Shown one piece after another: positions 1-7,521 of a stretch of 19,905 nucleotides of DNA. This DNA is from an uncultured Panacagrimonas sp. (GTDB lineage: Bacteria > Pseudomonadota > Gammaproteobacteria > Nevskiales > Nevskiaceae). Where the stretch lies: NCBI GenBank assembly GCA_946481265.1, contig CAMLNE010000031.1:1-19905 (forward strand). Direction: 5' to 3'. The notes under the pieces are model-generated. The model had not been told where the DNA came from. It made no database searches and was given only the letters and a program-made list of their open reading frames with translations. Every line of letters starts with the position of its first letter. Position 1 is the first letter of the stretch. Position numbers and translations under genes: made by a program.

Positions 1-2
1 TC

Positions 3-605
3 GCCCCGGACCGGCTGGCCGCCCTGCCGGCGACGCGCCAGGCGATCCAGGCCGGCGGCGAGGATCTGGCCGCCAACCTCTACCGCCTGGTGGGCGGCTG
101 GATGGAGGGCACCGAGGCGCGGGTGCCACGGCAGGATGCGCAGCCGGGCCGGATGGTGATCGGCGGCCGCGCGCTGCGCCTGATCGCGCTCGAAGGGCAT
201 ACCGGCGCCGATCTCGCGGTGTTCGACGAGAAGACCCGCACGCTGTTCGCCGGCGACCTGGTGTTCTTCCGGCGTGCGGCCACCACGCCGAACGCGGATA
301 TCGCCAGGTGGCTCGCCGCGCTCGAGCAGCTGGAGCAGCTCGATTTCGCGGTGCTGGTGCCGGGCCACGGACCGGTGGTGCGCGACCGTGCCGCCATCAC
401 CCAGACCCGCGACTACCTGGGCTGGCTGCGCGATACGCTGCAGGACGCGGCGCGGCGCGGGCTCGAGCTCAACGAGGTGATGCTCCTGCCGGTGCCGGCC
501 CGCTTCGCGGACCTGGCGGTCCTGCGCGATGAATTCCAGCGTTCGGTGGTGCACCTGTACCCGGACATGGAACTGGAGACGCTGCATCCGGGCAAGGCGC
601 GCTAG
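3..605 (+). CDS. MBL-fold zinc hydrolase of quinoprotein relay type (5'-truncated)
   Basis: This is the C-terminal 200 residues of a metallo-beta-lactamase-fold protein. The reading frame is open from base 3, so the true start and the N-terminal HxHxDH zinc motif lie outside the window. Zinc-ligand motifs still visible are GHTGAD (ligand His), the bridging Asp in FAGDLVF and the last His in LVPGHGPV. They occur in the order expected for the glyoxalase II/SoxH branch. The wording of these motifs and the PQQ dehydrogenase next door fit the family called quinoprotein relay system zinc metallohydrolase, which is usually found beside PQQ enzymes. Its chemical role is not established; processing of PQQ or maturation of the dehydrogenase system is inference. 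A different SoxH-like thioesterase or hydrolase remains possible. The tail after the last zinc motif is helical and charged. Confidence 0.85.
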   Translation, partial: APDRLAALPATRQAIQAGGEDLAANLYRLVGGWMEGTEARVPRQDAQPGRMVIGGRALRLIALEGHTGADLAVFDEKTRTLFAGDLVFFRRAATTPNADIARWLAALEQLEQLDFAVLVPGHGPVVRDRAAITQTRDYLGWLRDTLQDAARRGLELNEVMLLPVPARFADLAVLRDEFQRSVVHLYPDMELETLHPGKAR

Positions 606-648
606 CTGGCGAGCGAGCGGATAGCGCTTCCCGAGCTGCGACGATTTT

Positions 649-771
649 CACCGCAAAGGCGCGAAGGTAAAAGAGAGGTCGCAGAGAGAAACACGAGGCC
701 AAGATCCTTTTTGCGTCCTTGTCTTTTACCTTTGCGACCTTGCGCCCTTGCGCCCTTGCGCCCTTGCGGTA
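649..771. repeat. Imperfect inverted repeat, copy 1 (CGCAAAGG-type)
   Basis: The spacer between the hydrolase and the PQQ dehydrogenase is mostly one long imperfect hairpin. The left arm (about 650-688) begins accgcaaaggcgc and continues gaaggtaaaagag. The right arm (about 706-771) is its reverse complement, except for a run of three tandem ttgcgccc octamers at 740-763 that has no partner on the left. The arms would pair over roughly 38 bases with that 24-base insertion looped out. A clearly related copy lies at 16770-16920. The right arm ends 28 bases before the dehydrogenase start, so it may affect the mRNA leader, act as a terminator for the upstream gene, or be a non-autonomous mobile or REP-like element. 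Confidence 0.75.
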
Positions 772-799
772 AATGAATCTCGAATTTGGGAGATATCCG

Positions 800-2557
800 A
801 TGACCCGATGGATCGCAGCCCTGGCCTGCACCCTGCCCCTGTCCATCGCCGCAGCTGGCGAATGGCCCTTGCATGGGCTGGATCCGGGCAACCAGCGGCT
901 CTCGCCGATCACCACGGTGGCGCCGGACAACGTCGGCGGGCTGGTGCCCAAGTGGATCTGGCAGAGCGGGGTGGTGGGCACCTTCCAGGCCACGCCGATC
1001 GTCGTCGACGGCGTGATGTACGTGAGCCTGCCGTTCTCGCACGTCGCGGCGCTGGATGCGGCCAGCGGGCGCGAACTGTGGCGCTACCAGCACAAGCGGC
1101 GCGTCGAGAAGCTGTGCTGCGGACCGGCCAACCGCGGTGTCGCGGTGGCCGATGGCCGTGTGTTCGTCGGCACCGTCGACGCGCGCCTGGTGGCGCTGGA
1201 CGCGAAGACCGGCAAGCCGCTGTGGGACATTGAGGTCGCGCCGCAGCTGGCGCAGACCGAGAGCAAGGCGGGCCTGGCGGCGACCGATGCCAACGCCAAG
1301 GCCAAGGTGACCGGCAGCTCCGGCGTGGGTATCGCCGCGGCGCCGATGGTGTTCGAGGATCGCGTGATCGTCGGCATCACCGGGCTGGGCTACGGCCTGC
1401 ACCTGGACGCGCCGCGAACGGGAGCGCCGCTGGGCGCGGTGATCGGCCTGCCCGGCAACTACGGTGGCGTCGGCTTCCTGGCCGCCTATGACGTCGCGAC
1501 CGGCGAGCGGCAATGGCGTTTCGACACGGTGAAGTCGCCGGCGGACGGCGGCTGGGAAGGGGACTACCGCACGCACACGCCCGATGGTCTTGCGCTCAAC
1601 CGCGACGTCCAGGCCGAGCGCCGGCTCGCCGCGTCGAAGGCCGAGGCCTGGAAGTACGGTGGCGGCTCGGTGTGGAACGTCGCCGCGCTGGATACCCGCA
1701 CCGGCCGACTGTTCTTCGGCGTCGGCAATCCGAGTCCCCAGATGAACGACAGCGGGCGGCCGGGCGACAACCTCTACACCTCGTCGCTGGTGGCGATCGA
1801 CGTGCGCACCGGCGCCTACGCCTGGCACTGGCAGCAGGTGCCGCACGACCTCTGGGGCTACGACCTGGCCTCGGCGCCGGTGCTGTTCGATGCGCAGGTG
1901 GATGGCAAGTCCGTGCCCGCGGTCGGCCACGCGTCCAAGCTCGGCTGGTTCTACGCGCACGACCGCCGCGACGGCACCCTGCTGTGGAAGTCGGACGCCT
2001 TCGTGCCGCAGGACAACCTGTTCGCGCGCGCCACCCGGGAAGGCGTGCGCATCACGCCCGGCGGCGCCGGCGGCGCCAACTGGTCGCCGGTGGCGCTCGA
2101 CGCGGATCGCAAGCTGGCCTTCGTCGCCGCCATGCACATGCCGATGCGCTATTCGCTGGACGAGATCCCGGCGCAGGGCGAGCAGCCGGCGCAGCCGTAT
2201 TTCACGCTCGAGCCGATCGAGGAGCCGCGCTGGGGCGTGCTCGCCGCGATCGACCTCGCCCGGCAGGGCCGGATCGCCTGGAGCGTGAAGACGCCGCAGC
2301 CCTTGATCGGCGGCGTCCTGGCGCTGGCCAGCGGCGTGGTCTTCACCGGCGAGGGCGACGGTCACTTCTCCGCCTTCGATGCCGGCGACGGCCGGCGGCT
2401 GTGGCAGTTCAACTGCGGCGCCGGCGTCAACGCGCCGCCCATCGCCTACGAGTCGGACGGCCGTGCACTGATCGCGGTCGCCGCCGGCGGCAGCCACATC
2501 TGGGGCTATCCGCAGGGCGATGCAGTGATCGCGTTCGGCTTGCCTGAATCGCCATGA
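800..2557 (+). CDS. Periplasmic PQQ-dependent dehydrogenase (quinoprotein)
   Basis: A 585-residue beta-propeller quinoprotein predicted to oxidise an alcohol, sugar or aldehyde in the periplasm. ATG at 800 is chosen because it follows a gggaga ribosome site (788-793) and begins a signal peptide (MTRWIAALACTLPLSIAAAG); the in-frame ATG at 773 gives a poor leader. Propeller repeats of the ALDAASGRELWRY type recur. The vicinal disulfide pair that stacks on PQQ is present (C106-C107 in KLCCGP), as are GNPSP and RPGDN segments. There is no C-terminal haem motif, so electrons must go to a separate cytochrome. Two positions are unusual: the Glu of the common EATP motif is Gln63, and the Asp of HDxWDxD is Gly353 (HDLWGYD), with Asp355 two residues later. 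Lys380 is kept 27 residues after Gly353, the spacing of catalytic Asp and PQQ-binding Lys in Gcd-type enzymes. Substrate cannot be named. The stop overlaps the next gene by 4 bases. Confidence 0.9.
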   Translation: MTRWIAALACTLPLSIAAAGEWPLHGLDPGNQRLSPITTVAPDNVGGLVPKWIWQSGVVGTFQATPIVVDGVMYVSLPFSHVAALDAASGRELWRYQHKRRVEKLCCGPANRGVAVADGRVFVGTVDARLVALDAKTGKPLWDIEVAPQLAQTESKAGLAATDANAKAKVTGSSGVGIAAAPMVFEDRVIVGITGLGYGLHLDAPRTGAPLGAVIGLPGNYGGVGFLAAYDVATGERQWRFDTVKSPADGGWEGDYRTHTPDGLALNRDVQAERRLAASKAEAWKYGGGSVWNVAALDTRTGRLFFGVGNPSPQMNDSGRPGDNLYTSSLVAIDVRTGAYAWHWQQVPHDLWGYDLASAPVLFDAQVDGKSVPAVGHASKLGWFYAHDRRDGTLLWKSDAFVPQDNLFARATREGVRITPGGAGGANWSPVALDADRKLAFVAAMHMPMRYSLDEIPAQGEQPAQPYFTLEPIEEPRWGVLAAIDLARQGRIAWSVKTPQPLIGGVLALASGVVFTGEGDGHFSAFDAGDGRRLWQFNCGAGVNAPPIAYESDGRALIAVAAGGSHIWGYPQGDAVIAFGLPESP

Positions 2558-3183
2558 AATCGGCCATCCGCGTCCTGCTGATCGACGACCATGCCCTGGT
2601 CCGCGCCGGCTATCGCTATCTGCTGCAGTCCAGCGCAGAGGTCGAGGTGGTGGCAGAGGCCTCCACTGCGGGTGCCGGCTATCGCCGGTTCCTGCGCGGC
2701 GGCATCGACGTGACCGTGCTCGACCTGTCCCTGCCCGGGGCGGGCGGCCTGGAGATCCTGCGACGCATGCGTTGCCGCGTGCGCGAGGCGCGGGTGCTGG
2801 TGGTGAGCATGCACGACGAGCCGGCGCTGGTGGATCGTGCGACCGGGCTCGGCGCCGCCGGCTACCTGTGCAAGCGCTCCAACCCGGAGATGCTGGTCGA
2901 GGCGGTGCGTCGGGTCGCGGCCGGTGCCAGCTACATCGATCCCTCGCTGGCGCGCGGCCGGCCGCGTCGCCATGGCGGCCTGGAGCGCCTGTCGGGTCGC
3001 GAGTTCGAGATCTTCCGCCAGCTGGCCGAGGGACAGACCGTGGAGGCCATCGCCCGCTCGCTGTGCCTGAGCACCAAGACCGTGGCCAACTACGGCACCG
3101 CGATCCGCAACAAGCTGCAGGTCGAGAATCGCGCCGAGATGGCGCGCGTGGCGCTGGCGGCCGGCATCGTCGCGCCGCTGTGA
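2554..3183 (+). CDS. NarL/FixJ-type response regulator
   Basis: A 209-residue two-component regulator with an N-terminal receiver domain (about 5-120) and a C-terminal LuxR-type helix-turn-helix (about 145-205). The receiver keeps all key residues: the acidic pair D11-D12 in LLIDDH, phospho-acceptor D57 in VLDLSLPG, S85 and K107 in YLCKRS. The DNA-binding part has the LSGREFEIFRQLAEGQTVEAIA and LSTKTVANY signatures. Its ATG overlaps the dehydrogenase stop (ATGA), so the two are translationally coupled. The arrangement resembles quinoprotein ethanol-oxidation clusters, where an ExaE/AgmR-type regulator controls PQQ enzymes. That it controls the upstream dehydrogenase is inference from position. 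Confidence 0.93.
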   Translation: MKSAIRVLLIDDHALVRAGYRYLLQSSAEVEVVAEASTAGAGYRRFLRGGIDVTVLDLSLPGAGGLEILRRMRCRVREARVLVVSMHDEPALVDRATGLGAAGYLCKRSNPEMLVEAVRRVAAGASYIDPSLARGRPRRHGGLERLSGREFEIFRQLAEGQTVEAIARSLCLSTKTVANYGTAIRNKLQVENRAEMARVALAAGIVAPL

Positions 3184-4556
3184 ACGCGGTGGGTCAGGCG
3201 CTGCGGCGCGCGGCCATGCAGGGTCGCGATCGCGCCGCGGGCCTGGAGCTGCGCTGGCGGATGTCGCTGGCCATCGGCTTGCTGCTGACCGCGGCGCTGG
3301 GAGTGGCGGCGCTGGTGGCGGTGGGCAATGCACGCGTCGCGGTGTCGGGAGAGATGGACACCAGCCTGCGCACCGCCGGCGCCAGCCTGGACCTCATGCT
3401 CGAACTGCTGCGCGAACGCGACGAGGCCAGCGTGGAGCGCGTCCTGCATGCCTGGGTGGACGGCTTCACCGGCGCGCGCCACCTGTGCGTCTCGCTGGAA
3501 TCGAGCCTGGCCCCGGGTGACCGCTGTGCCTTCGTGCAGGATCGGCCGGATGTTCCGGGATGGTTTGCCCGCGGCGCCGGGTTCATCGAGCCGCCGTTGC
3601 TGCGCGAGATCCGGCTGCCGACGCAGACCCTGAGCCTGCGCGTGCGCGCCGATCCGCGCGACGAATTGCGCGAGGCCTGGGTCGACGTGCGCGGCCTGCT
3701 GCTGGTGATGGGTGCGCTCGCGTTCGCGGTGAACCTGTGCGTGTTCCTCACCATCTCCTACGCACTGCGACCGCTCGAGAAGCTGGTGCGCGCGATGGAC
3801 CAGATCGGGCGCGGGCAGCCGGCCACGGAGCTGCCGGCGTCCGGTGCGCCGGAGGTCGAACGGCTGTCGCGCGGCCTGGGTGAACTGGCCGAGCGCATCG
3901 AGCGCGGTCGCGAGCAGGTGCGTGCGCTGCACCTGCGCAATCTCGACCTGCAGGAGGACGAGCGGCGCATGGTCGCGCGCGAGCTGCACGACGAGATCGG
4001 CCAGCACGTGACCGCCATCGAGATGGAGAGCATCCGCATCGCACGCCTGGCGCCGGCCGAACAGGCGCAGCGCGAGGCGCGGCTGCAGCAGCTGCGCGCC
4101 TGCGTCGCCGAGATCCACCGGGTGAGCCGGCGCCTGGTCGGGCATCTGCGCCCGCCCTCGATCGAAAGCCTGGGCCTGGTCGGCGCGCTGGAGGGTCTGT
4201 TCGACCGCTGGCGCGAGGCGCATCCGGACGGCGTGCTCGGCACGCGCATCGATCCGGCCTGCGAGGGCGTGTCGCGCGAACGGGCCGTGCATCTCTACCG
4301 GATCGTGCAGGAAGGCCTGTCCAACGCCGCGCGCCACGCGCGGGCCGGCCACGTGTGGGTGGAAGTCGTGCTGGAAGGGGAGACGCTGCGGCTGTGCGTG
4401 GCCGACGATGGCGACGGTTTCGATCCGGCCGCGCCGGTTCGCGGTTACGGGCTGGCCGGCATGCGCGAACGCGCCGAGGCGCTGGCCGGTTCCTTCCTGC
4501 TGCGCTCGACGCCCGGCGCCGGCACGCGGGTGGAAGCCTGCTTCCCACGGCGCTGA
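3180..4556 (+). CDS. Sensor histidine kinase (HisKA_3, NarX/UhpB type)
   Basis: A 458-residue membrane sensor kinase, the likely partner of the response regulator it overlaps. GTG at 3180 is chosen because it forms a GTGA overlap with the regulator's stop; ATG at 3216 is an alternative. Transmembrane helix 1 (about 29-49) and helix 2 (about 172-196) bracket a periplasmic sensing region of some 120 residues without a recognised domain. A HAMP-like linker and coiled coil (about 197-255) follow. The dimerisation domain carries ERRMVARELHDEIGQH with phospho-accepting H270. The ATPase domain has the N-box around N382 (EGLSNAARHA), ADDGDGF and GYGLAGMRERAEAL. This domain type pairs with LuxR-type regulators, consistent with its neighbour. 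The signal sensed is unknown; a quinoprotein substrate or electron-transport state is plausible. Confidence 0.92.
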   Translation: MNAVGQALRRAAMQGRDRAAGLELRWRMSLAIGLLLTAALGVAALVAVGNARVAVSGEMDTSLRTAGASLDLMLELLRERDEASVERVLHAWVDGFTGARHLCVSLESSLAPGDRCAFVQDRPDVPGWFARGAGFIEPPLLREIRLPTQTLSLRVRADPRDELREAWVDVRGLLLVMGALAFAVNLCVFLTISYALRPLEKLVRAMDQIGRGQPATELPASGAPEVERLSRGLGELAERIERGREQVRALHLRNLDLQEDERRMVARELHDEIGQHVTAIEMESIRIARLAPAEQAQREARLQQLRACVAEIHRVSRRLVGHLRPPSIESLGLVGALEGLFDRWREAHPDGVLGTRIDPACEGVSRERAVHLYRIVQEGLSNAARHARAGHVWVEVVLEGETLRLCVADDGDGFDPAAPVRGYGLAGMRERAEALAGSFLLRSTPGAGTRVEACFPRR

Positions 4557-4753
4557 TGGCAGATTGCATATTGCGGCCTGCACGGGCGCAGGCACGCGTA
4601 ATGCACGGCATCGATGCGCGCGACCGAGCTGGACCGGCACGGATCGGTCTGTCGAGGGTGGCCCGGGCGGCCGTGTAGCGGCATTTCAGCGGCCGCCGGC
4701 GCTTTGGCACGACCAGTGAGTGGCGTAAACGGCCAGACCCGCCAGCCCGGCCC

Positions 4754-5296
4754 ATGATCTGCCATCACAGCCGCTGCATCTTCATCCACCAGCGCAAGTG
4801 CGCCGGGACCGCGATCAAGCGGGCCTTCGGGCTGCGCCCGGAAGATGCGGACTGGCATGCGTACAACGACGGCTGCCTGGACCCCGCGTTCGCGGAGCGG
4901 CCCGCGGAGTACCTGGTGTTCTCGGTGGTGCGCAATCCCTGGGATCGCTTCGTCTCCGGCTGGCGCTACTGCAGGAGCACGCGCCGCCGTTCGCTCGAGA
5001 GCGTGCTGCTCGACCCGCCGCGCGAAGGCCACGACTTCCGCCACCTGACCCGGCCGCAGCACCAGATCCTGTTCGACGCCGAGGGCCGGGCGGTGTTCGA
5101 CGTGCTGCTGCGCTACGAGTCCCTGCAGGCGGACTTCGACGCGCTGTGCCGGCGCCTGCAGCGGCCGGCCGGTCCGCTGGACCGGTGCAACGGCGGCGCG
5201 CATGCGCCCTACCGCGACTACTTCGACGAACGCACGCGCGAGCTGCTGGCGCAGCGCTATGCGCGCGACATCGAGCTGTTCGACTACCGCTTCTGA
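4754..5296 (+). CDS. Sulfotransferase family 2-type protein
   Basis: A 180-residue cytoplasmic enzyme predicted to move sulfate from PAPS to a carbohydrate hydroxyl. The 5'-phosphosulfate loop is FIHQRKCAGTAIKRAF (K15), a variant of the usual HIPKxxGTS motif with Pro replaced by Arg. The 3'-phosphate site is VVRNPWDRFVSGW (R60, S68), a textbook match. At 180 residues it is compact but complete: it ends with ARDIELFDYRF, a common C-terminus for the family. It is the first gene of a glycosyltransferase run, so the acceptor is probably the glycan made by its neighbours. No clear ribosome site precedes ATG 4754, so translation may be weak or leaderless. The 197 bases upstream hold no gene; a small hairpin at 4576-4593 is the only structure seen there. 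Confidence 0.85.
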   Translation: MICHHSRCIFIHQRKCAGTAIKRAFGLRPEDADWHAYNDGCLDPAFAERPAEYLVFSVVRNPWDRFVSGWRYCRSTRRRSLESVLLDPPREGHDFRHLTRPQHQILFDAEGRAVFDVLLRYESLQADFDALCRRLQRPAGPLDRCNGGAHAPYRDYFDERTRELLAQRYARDIELFDYRF

Positions 5297-5299
5297 AGC

Positions 5300-6265
5300 A
5301 TGGAATCCGCAACGCCGCTGGACCTGTCGATCCTGATCGCCACCCGCTCGCGGGCCGACGCGCTCGAGCGCGCGCTGCACGCGATGGCTGCCATGGACAG
5401 CGCGGGTCTTGCCTGGGAACTGGTGATCGTCGACAACGGCAGCACCGACCGCACGCCCCGGCTGCTGCACGAGTGGTTGACGCGCCTGCCGCTGCGCAGC
5501 CTGCGCGTGGAGCAGCCCGGCCAGAACCGCGCGCGCAACATCGCCCTGGCCGGCTTGCGCGGACGCTTCACGATCCTGACCGACGACGACGTCTGCGTGG
5601 CGCCGGACTGGCTGCAGCAATGGAAGCAGGGCATCGATCGCTGGCCGGGTGACGCCATCTTCGGCGGGCGCATCGCGCCGCGCTTCCCGGCGGACTGTCC
5701 CGACTGGATCCGCAGCGAGCGTTTTCCGTTCCGGGCGCAGTGCTTTGCCGAGTTCCGCCCCGCACAGGCCGAGGGGCCGTGCCCGCGCACGCCGTTCGGA
5801 CCGAACTTCGCGCTGCGCAGCGAGGTGCTGAAGGCCAATCCCTTCCGCACCGATCTCGGGCCCGCCGCCGGCAGCTACGCGATGGGCGGCGAGACCGAGC
5901 TCACGCAGCGGCTGCGCGCGCAGGGCTGGCGCGTGATCTACCTGCCCGGTCCTTGCGTGGAGCACGTGCTGGACGCGGAGAACCTGGGTCTGGACCGGCT
6001 CTGCCAGCGTGGTTTCAACGCCGGTCGCGGCGACGAGTACCGACGCGCCATGCAGGGCCGCTGGTCGCGCGCCACGCTGCGCCTGCGCTGCCACCTGCTG
6101 ATGCCGGCGAAGATCGCGGTCTACGCGCTGGCGCAACGCCTGGCCAGCGCGCTCGCGCTGCCCATGGAGCGCCGCTTCGCCCGCCTGTACCGCTGGCACT
6201 CCGCGCGCGGGCGTCGGCACCAGCTGCGCCTGCTGCTGGAGAGCGCGCCGGGGCGTGGCGCATGA
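5300..6265 (+). CDS. Glycosyltransferase family 2
   Basis: A 321-residue GT-A fold enzyme that adds a sugar from a nucleotide-sugar donor to a growing glycan at the inner face of the membrane. Visible motifs are the N-terminal LSILIATRSRADAL strand, VIVDNGSTDRT (D45, D50) and the metal-binding TDDD (D95-D97). A GGETELTQRL segment holds the acidic catalytic-base region (GGE/D-ELxxRL type). The C-terminal part is basic with one hydrophobic patch (MPAKIAVYALAQRLASALAL), perhaps membrane association. It starts 3 bases after the sulfotransferase stop and overlaps the next glycosyltransferase by 4 bases (ATGA), so the run is one operon. The sugar transferred cannot be told from sequence. Confidence 0.9.
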   Translation: MESATPLDLSILIATRSRADALERALHAMAAMDSAGLAWELVIVDNGSTDRTPRLLHEWLTRLPLRSLRVEQPGQNRARNIALAGLRGRFTILTDDDVCVAPDWLQQWKQGIDRWPGDAIFGGRIAPRFPADCPDWIRSERFPFRAQCFAEFRPAQAEGPCPRTPFGPNFALRSEVLKANPFRTDLGPAAGSYAMGGETELTQRLRAQGWRVIYLPGPCVEHVLDAENLGLDRLCQRGFNAGRGDEYRRAMQGRWSRATLRLRCHLLMPAKIAVYALAQRLASALALPMERRFARLYRWHSARGRRHQLRLLLESAPGRGA

Positions 6266-7521
6266 GTGCGCCGCTGCGCATCCTGCATCAGGCCTACCTG
6301 CGCAACGGCGCCTGGGGCGGCATGGAAAAGAGCCTGGCCGGCTTCCTCGCCGCCACGCGCAACGATCCGGACCTGGAGAGCTTCCTGATCGAGAACCTGC
6401 GCGACGCCGCGCCGCCCCTGCGCGAGGCGCTGTCCTGCCTGAGCGCCCCGGCGCGCGAGGTGCGGCGCTGGCACGGCTTGCCGGTGCCGGGCGCGCTGCG
6501 CGCCGCGCATCGGCGGTCCGTTGCGGCCCGCTGGCGGGTCGACCGGGTGCTGAACTGGAACCAGGTCGGCGACGTGCAGCCGGCGCGCCTGGCCTCGCGC
6601 CTGGGTGCGGCGTCGATCTACTGGGAGCGGGGCGCCGCCTGGTTCGCCGAGGTGCCGGGCGCGGACCGTGGCTTCGTCTCCGCCTACGACCTCTATCTGG
6701 CCAACTCGGAGGCCTCGCGGCAGATGCTGCGCCAGCGCTGGCAGGTCAGCGGCGACATCCAGCTGTGCACGCCGGCCCTGTCGCACCTGCGGCGGCGGGC
6801 CCCGGCGCGCGCATTGCGCAGCGATCGGCCCCTGCGCCTCGGATTCTGCGCGCGGCTGCGCGCGTTCAAGGGCGGCGTACTGGCCGTGCACGCCCTGCGC
6901 GATCTGCGCGCTCGCGGACTCGACGCGCAGCTGTGGATCGCCGGCGAGGGGCCGGATGCCGCGGCCCTGCACATGCAGGTGGACAGGCTGGGACTGGCGC
7001 CGCAGGTCCGCTTCCTGGGCTGGGTCGGCGCGATCGATCCGTTCCTGGCGGCGATCGACCTGCTGCTGCACCCGGCCTTGCGCGAGCCCTACGGCATCGC
7101 CTGCGCCGAGGCGCTGGTGCGTGGCGTGCCGGTGGTGGCCGCGCGCGTCGACGGCCTGCCGGAGGTGATCGAGGACGGCGTCGACGGCCTGTGCGTGACC
7201 CCGAGCCTGCCGCTGTCCGACTTCGGCAAGTTCGGCGGGGACCGCGGCGACGTCTACCCCCTGGTGTATCGCCCCGAGTCGGGGACGGTGGCCGAGCCCG
7301 GCCTTGCCGATCCGCAGGCGCTGGCCGACGCGGTGGAGACGATCCTGGGCGACGCAACGCGCTACGCCGCGTTCAGCACCGCAGCTGGCGCCGCCGCGGC
7401 CGGCCGCTTCTCCTGGGCCGGACACCTGCGGCGGTTCAAGGAACTGGTCGGTGCGGCGGGCGGTGGGTCCTTCGCGTCGACGCCCGGCCCCGCATCGCCG
7501 CCAACGGGCGGCGGATCGTGA
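6262..7521 (+). CDS. Glycosyltransferase family 4
   Basis: A 419-residue GT-B fold retaining glycosyltransferase. The start is ATG 6262, in ATGA overlap with the GT2 stop. The acceptor-side domain begins LRILHQAYLRNGAWGGMEKSLAGFL, a glycine-rich loop near the sugar-nucleotide site. The donor domain has LRLGFCARLRAFKGG, WIAGEGPD and the E-x7-E signature EPYGIACAE (E275, E283), followed by GVPVVAARVDGLPEVI. An insertion of about 35 residues after this (SDFGKFGGDRGDVYPLVYRPES) resembles the loop seen in lipopolysaccharide-core enzymes of this type. The last 20 residues are Gly/Pro/Ser-rich. It is probably part of core-oligosaccharide or surface-glycan assembly; linkage and donor are unknown. Confidence 0.88.
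   Translation: MSAPLRILHQAYLRNGAWGGMEKSLAGFLAATRNDPDLESFLIENLRDAAPPLREALSCLSAPAREVRRWHGLPVPGALRAAHRRSVAARWRVDRVLNWNQVGDVQPARLASRLGAASIYWERGAAWFAEVPGADRGFVSAYDLYLANSEASRQMLRQRWQVSGDIQLCTPALSHLRRRAPARALRSDRPLRLGFCARLRAFKGGVLAVHALRDLRARGLDAQLWIAGEGPDAAALHMQVDRLGLAPQVRFLGWVGAIDPFLAAIDLLLHPALREPYGIACAEALVRGVPVVAARVDGLPEVIEDGVDGLCVTPSLPLSDFGKFGGDRGDVYPLVYRPESGTVAEPGLADPQALADAVETILGDATRYAAFSTAAGAAAAGRFSWAGHLRRFKELVGAAGGGSFASTPGPASPPTGGGS

Noticed and set aside
740..769. Tandem ttgcgccc octamers as a CRISPR-like array
   Set aside because: The units are 8 bases, directly abutting and without spacers, so this is a simple tandem expansion inside an inverted-repeat arm.
773..799. Upstream ATG as start of the PQQ dehydrogenase
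   Set aside because: It would put nine extra residues before a normal signal peptide and lacks a ribosome site; ATG 800 follows gggaga.
602..2497. 631-residue minus-strand open frame opposite the PQQ dehydrogenase
   Set aside because: High-GC shadow of a well-supported gene; the translation is Arg/His/Gly-rich with no domain. The same applies to the long frames at 3090-4640, 4445-6220, 8396-9616, 12796-14361, 13664-15571, 15782-16927 and 16873-18282.
4576..4593. gcctgc/gcaggc hairpin after the kinase gene as a terminator
   Set aside because: A six-base stem with no uridine run; too weak to annotate as a terminator.
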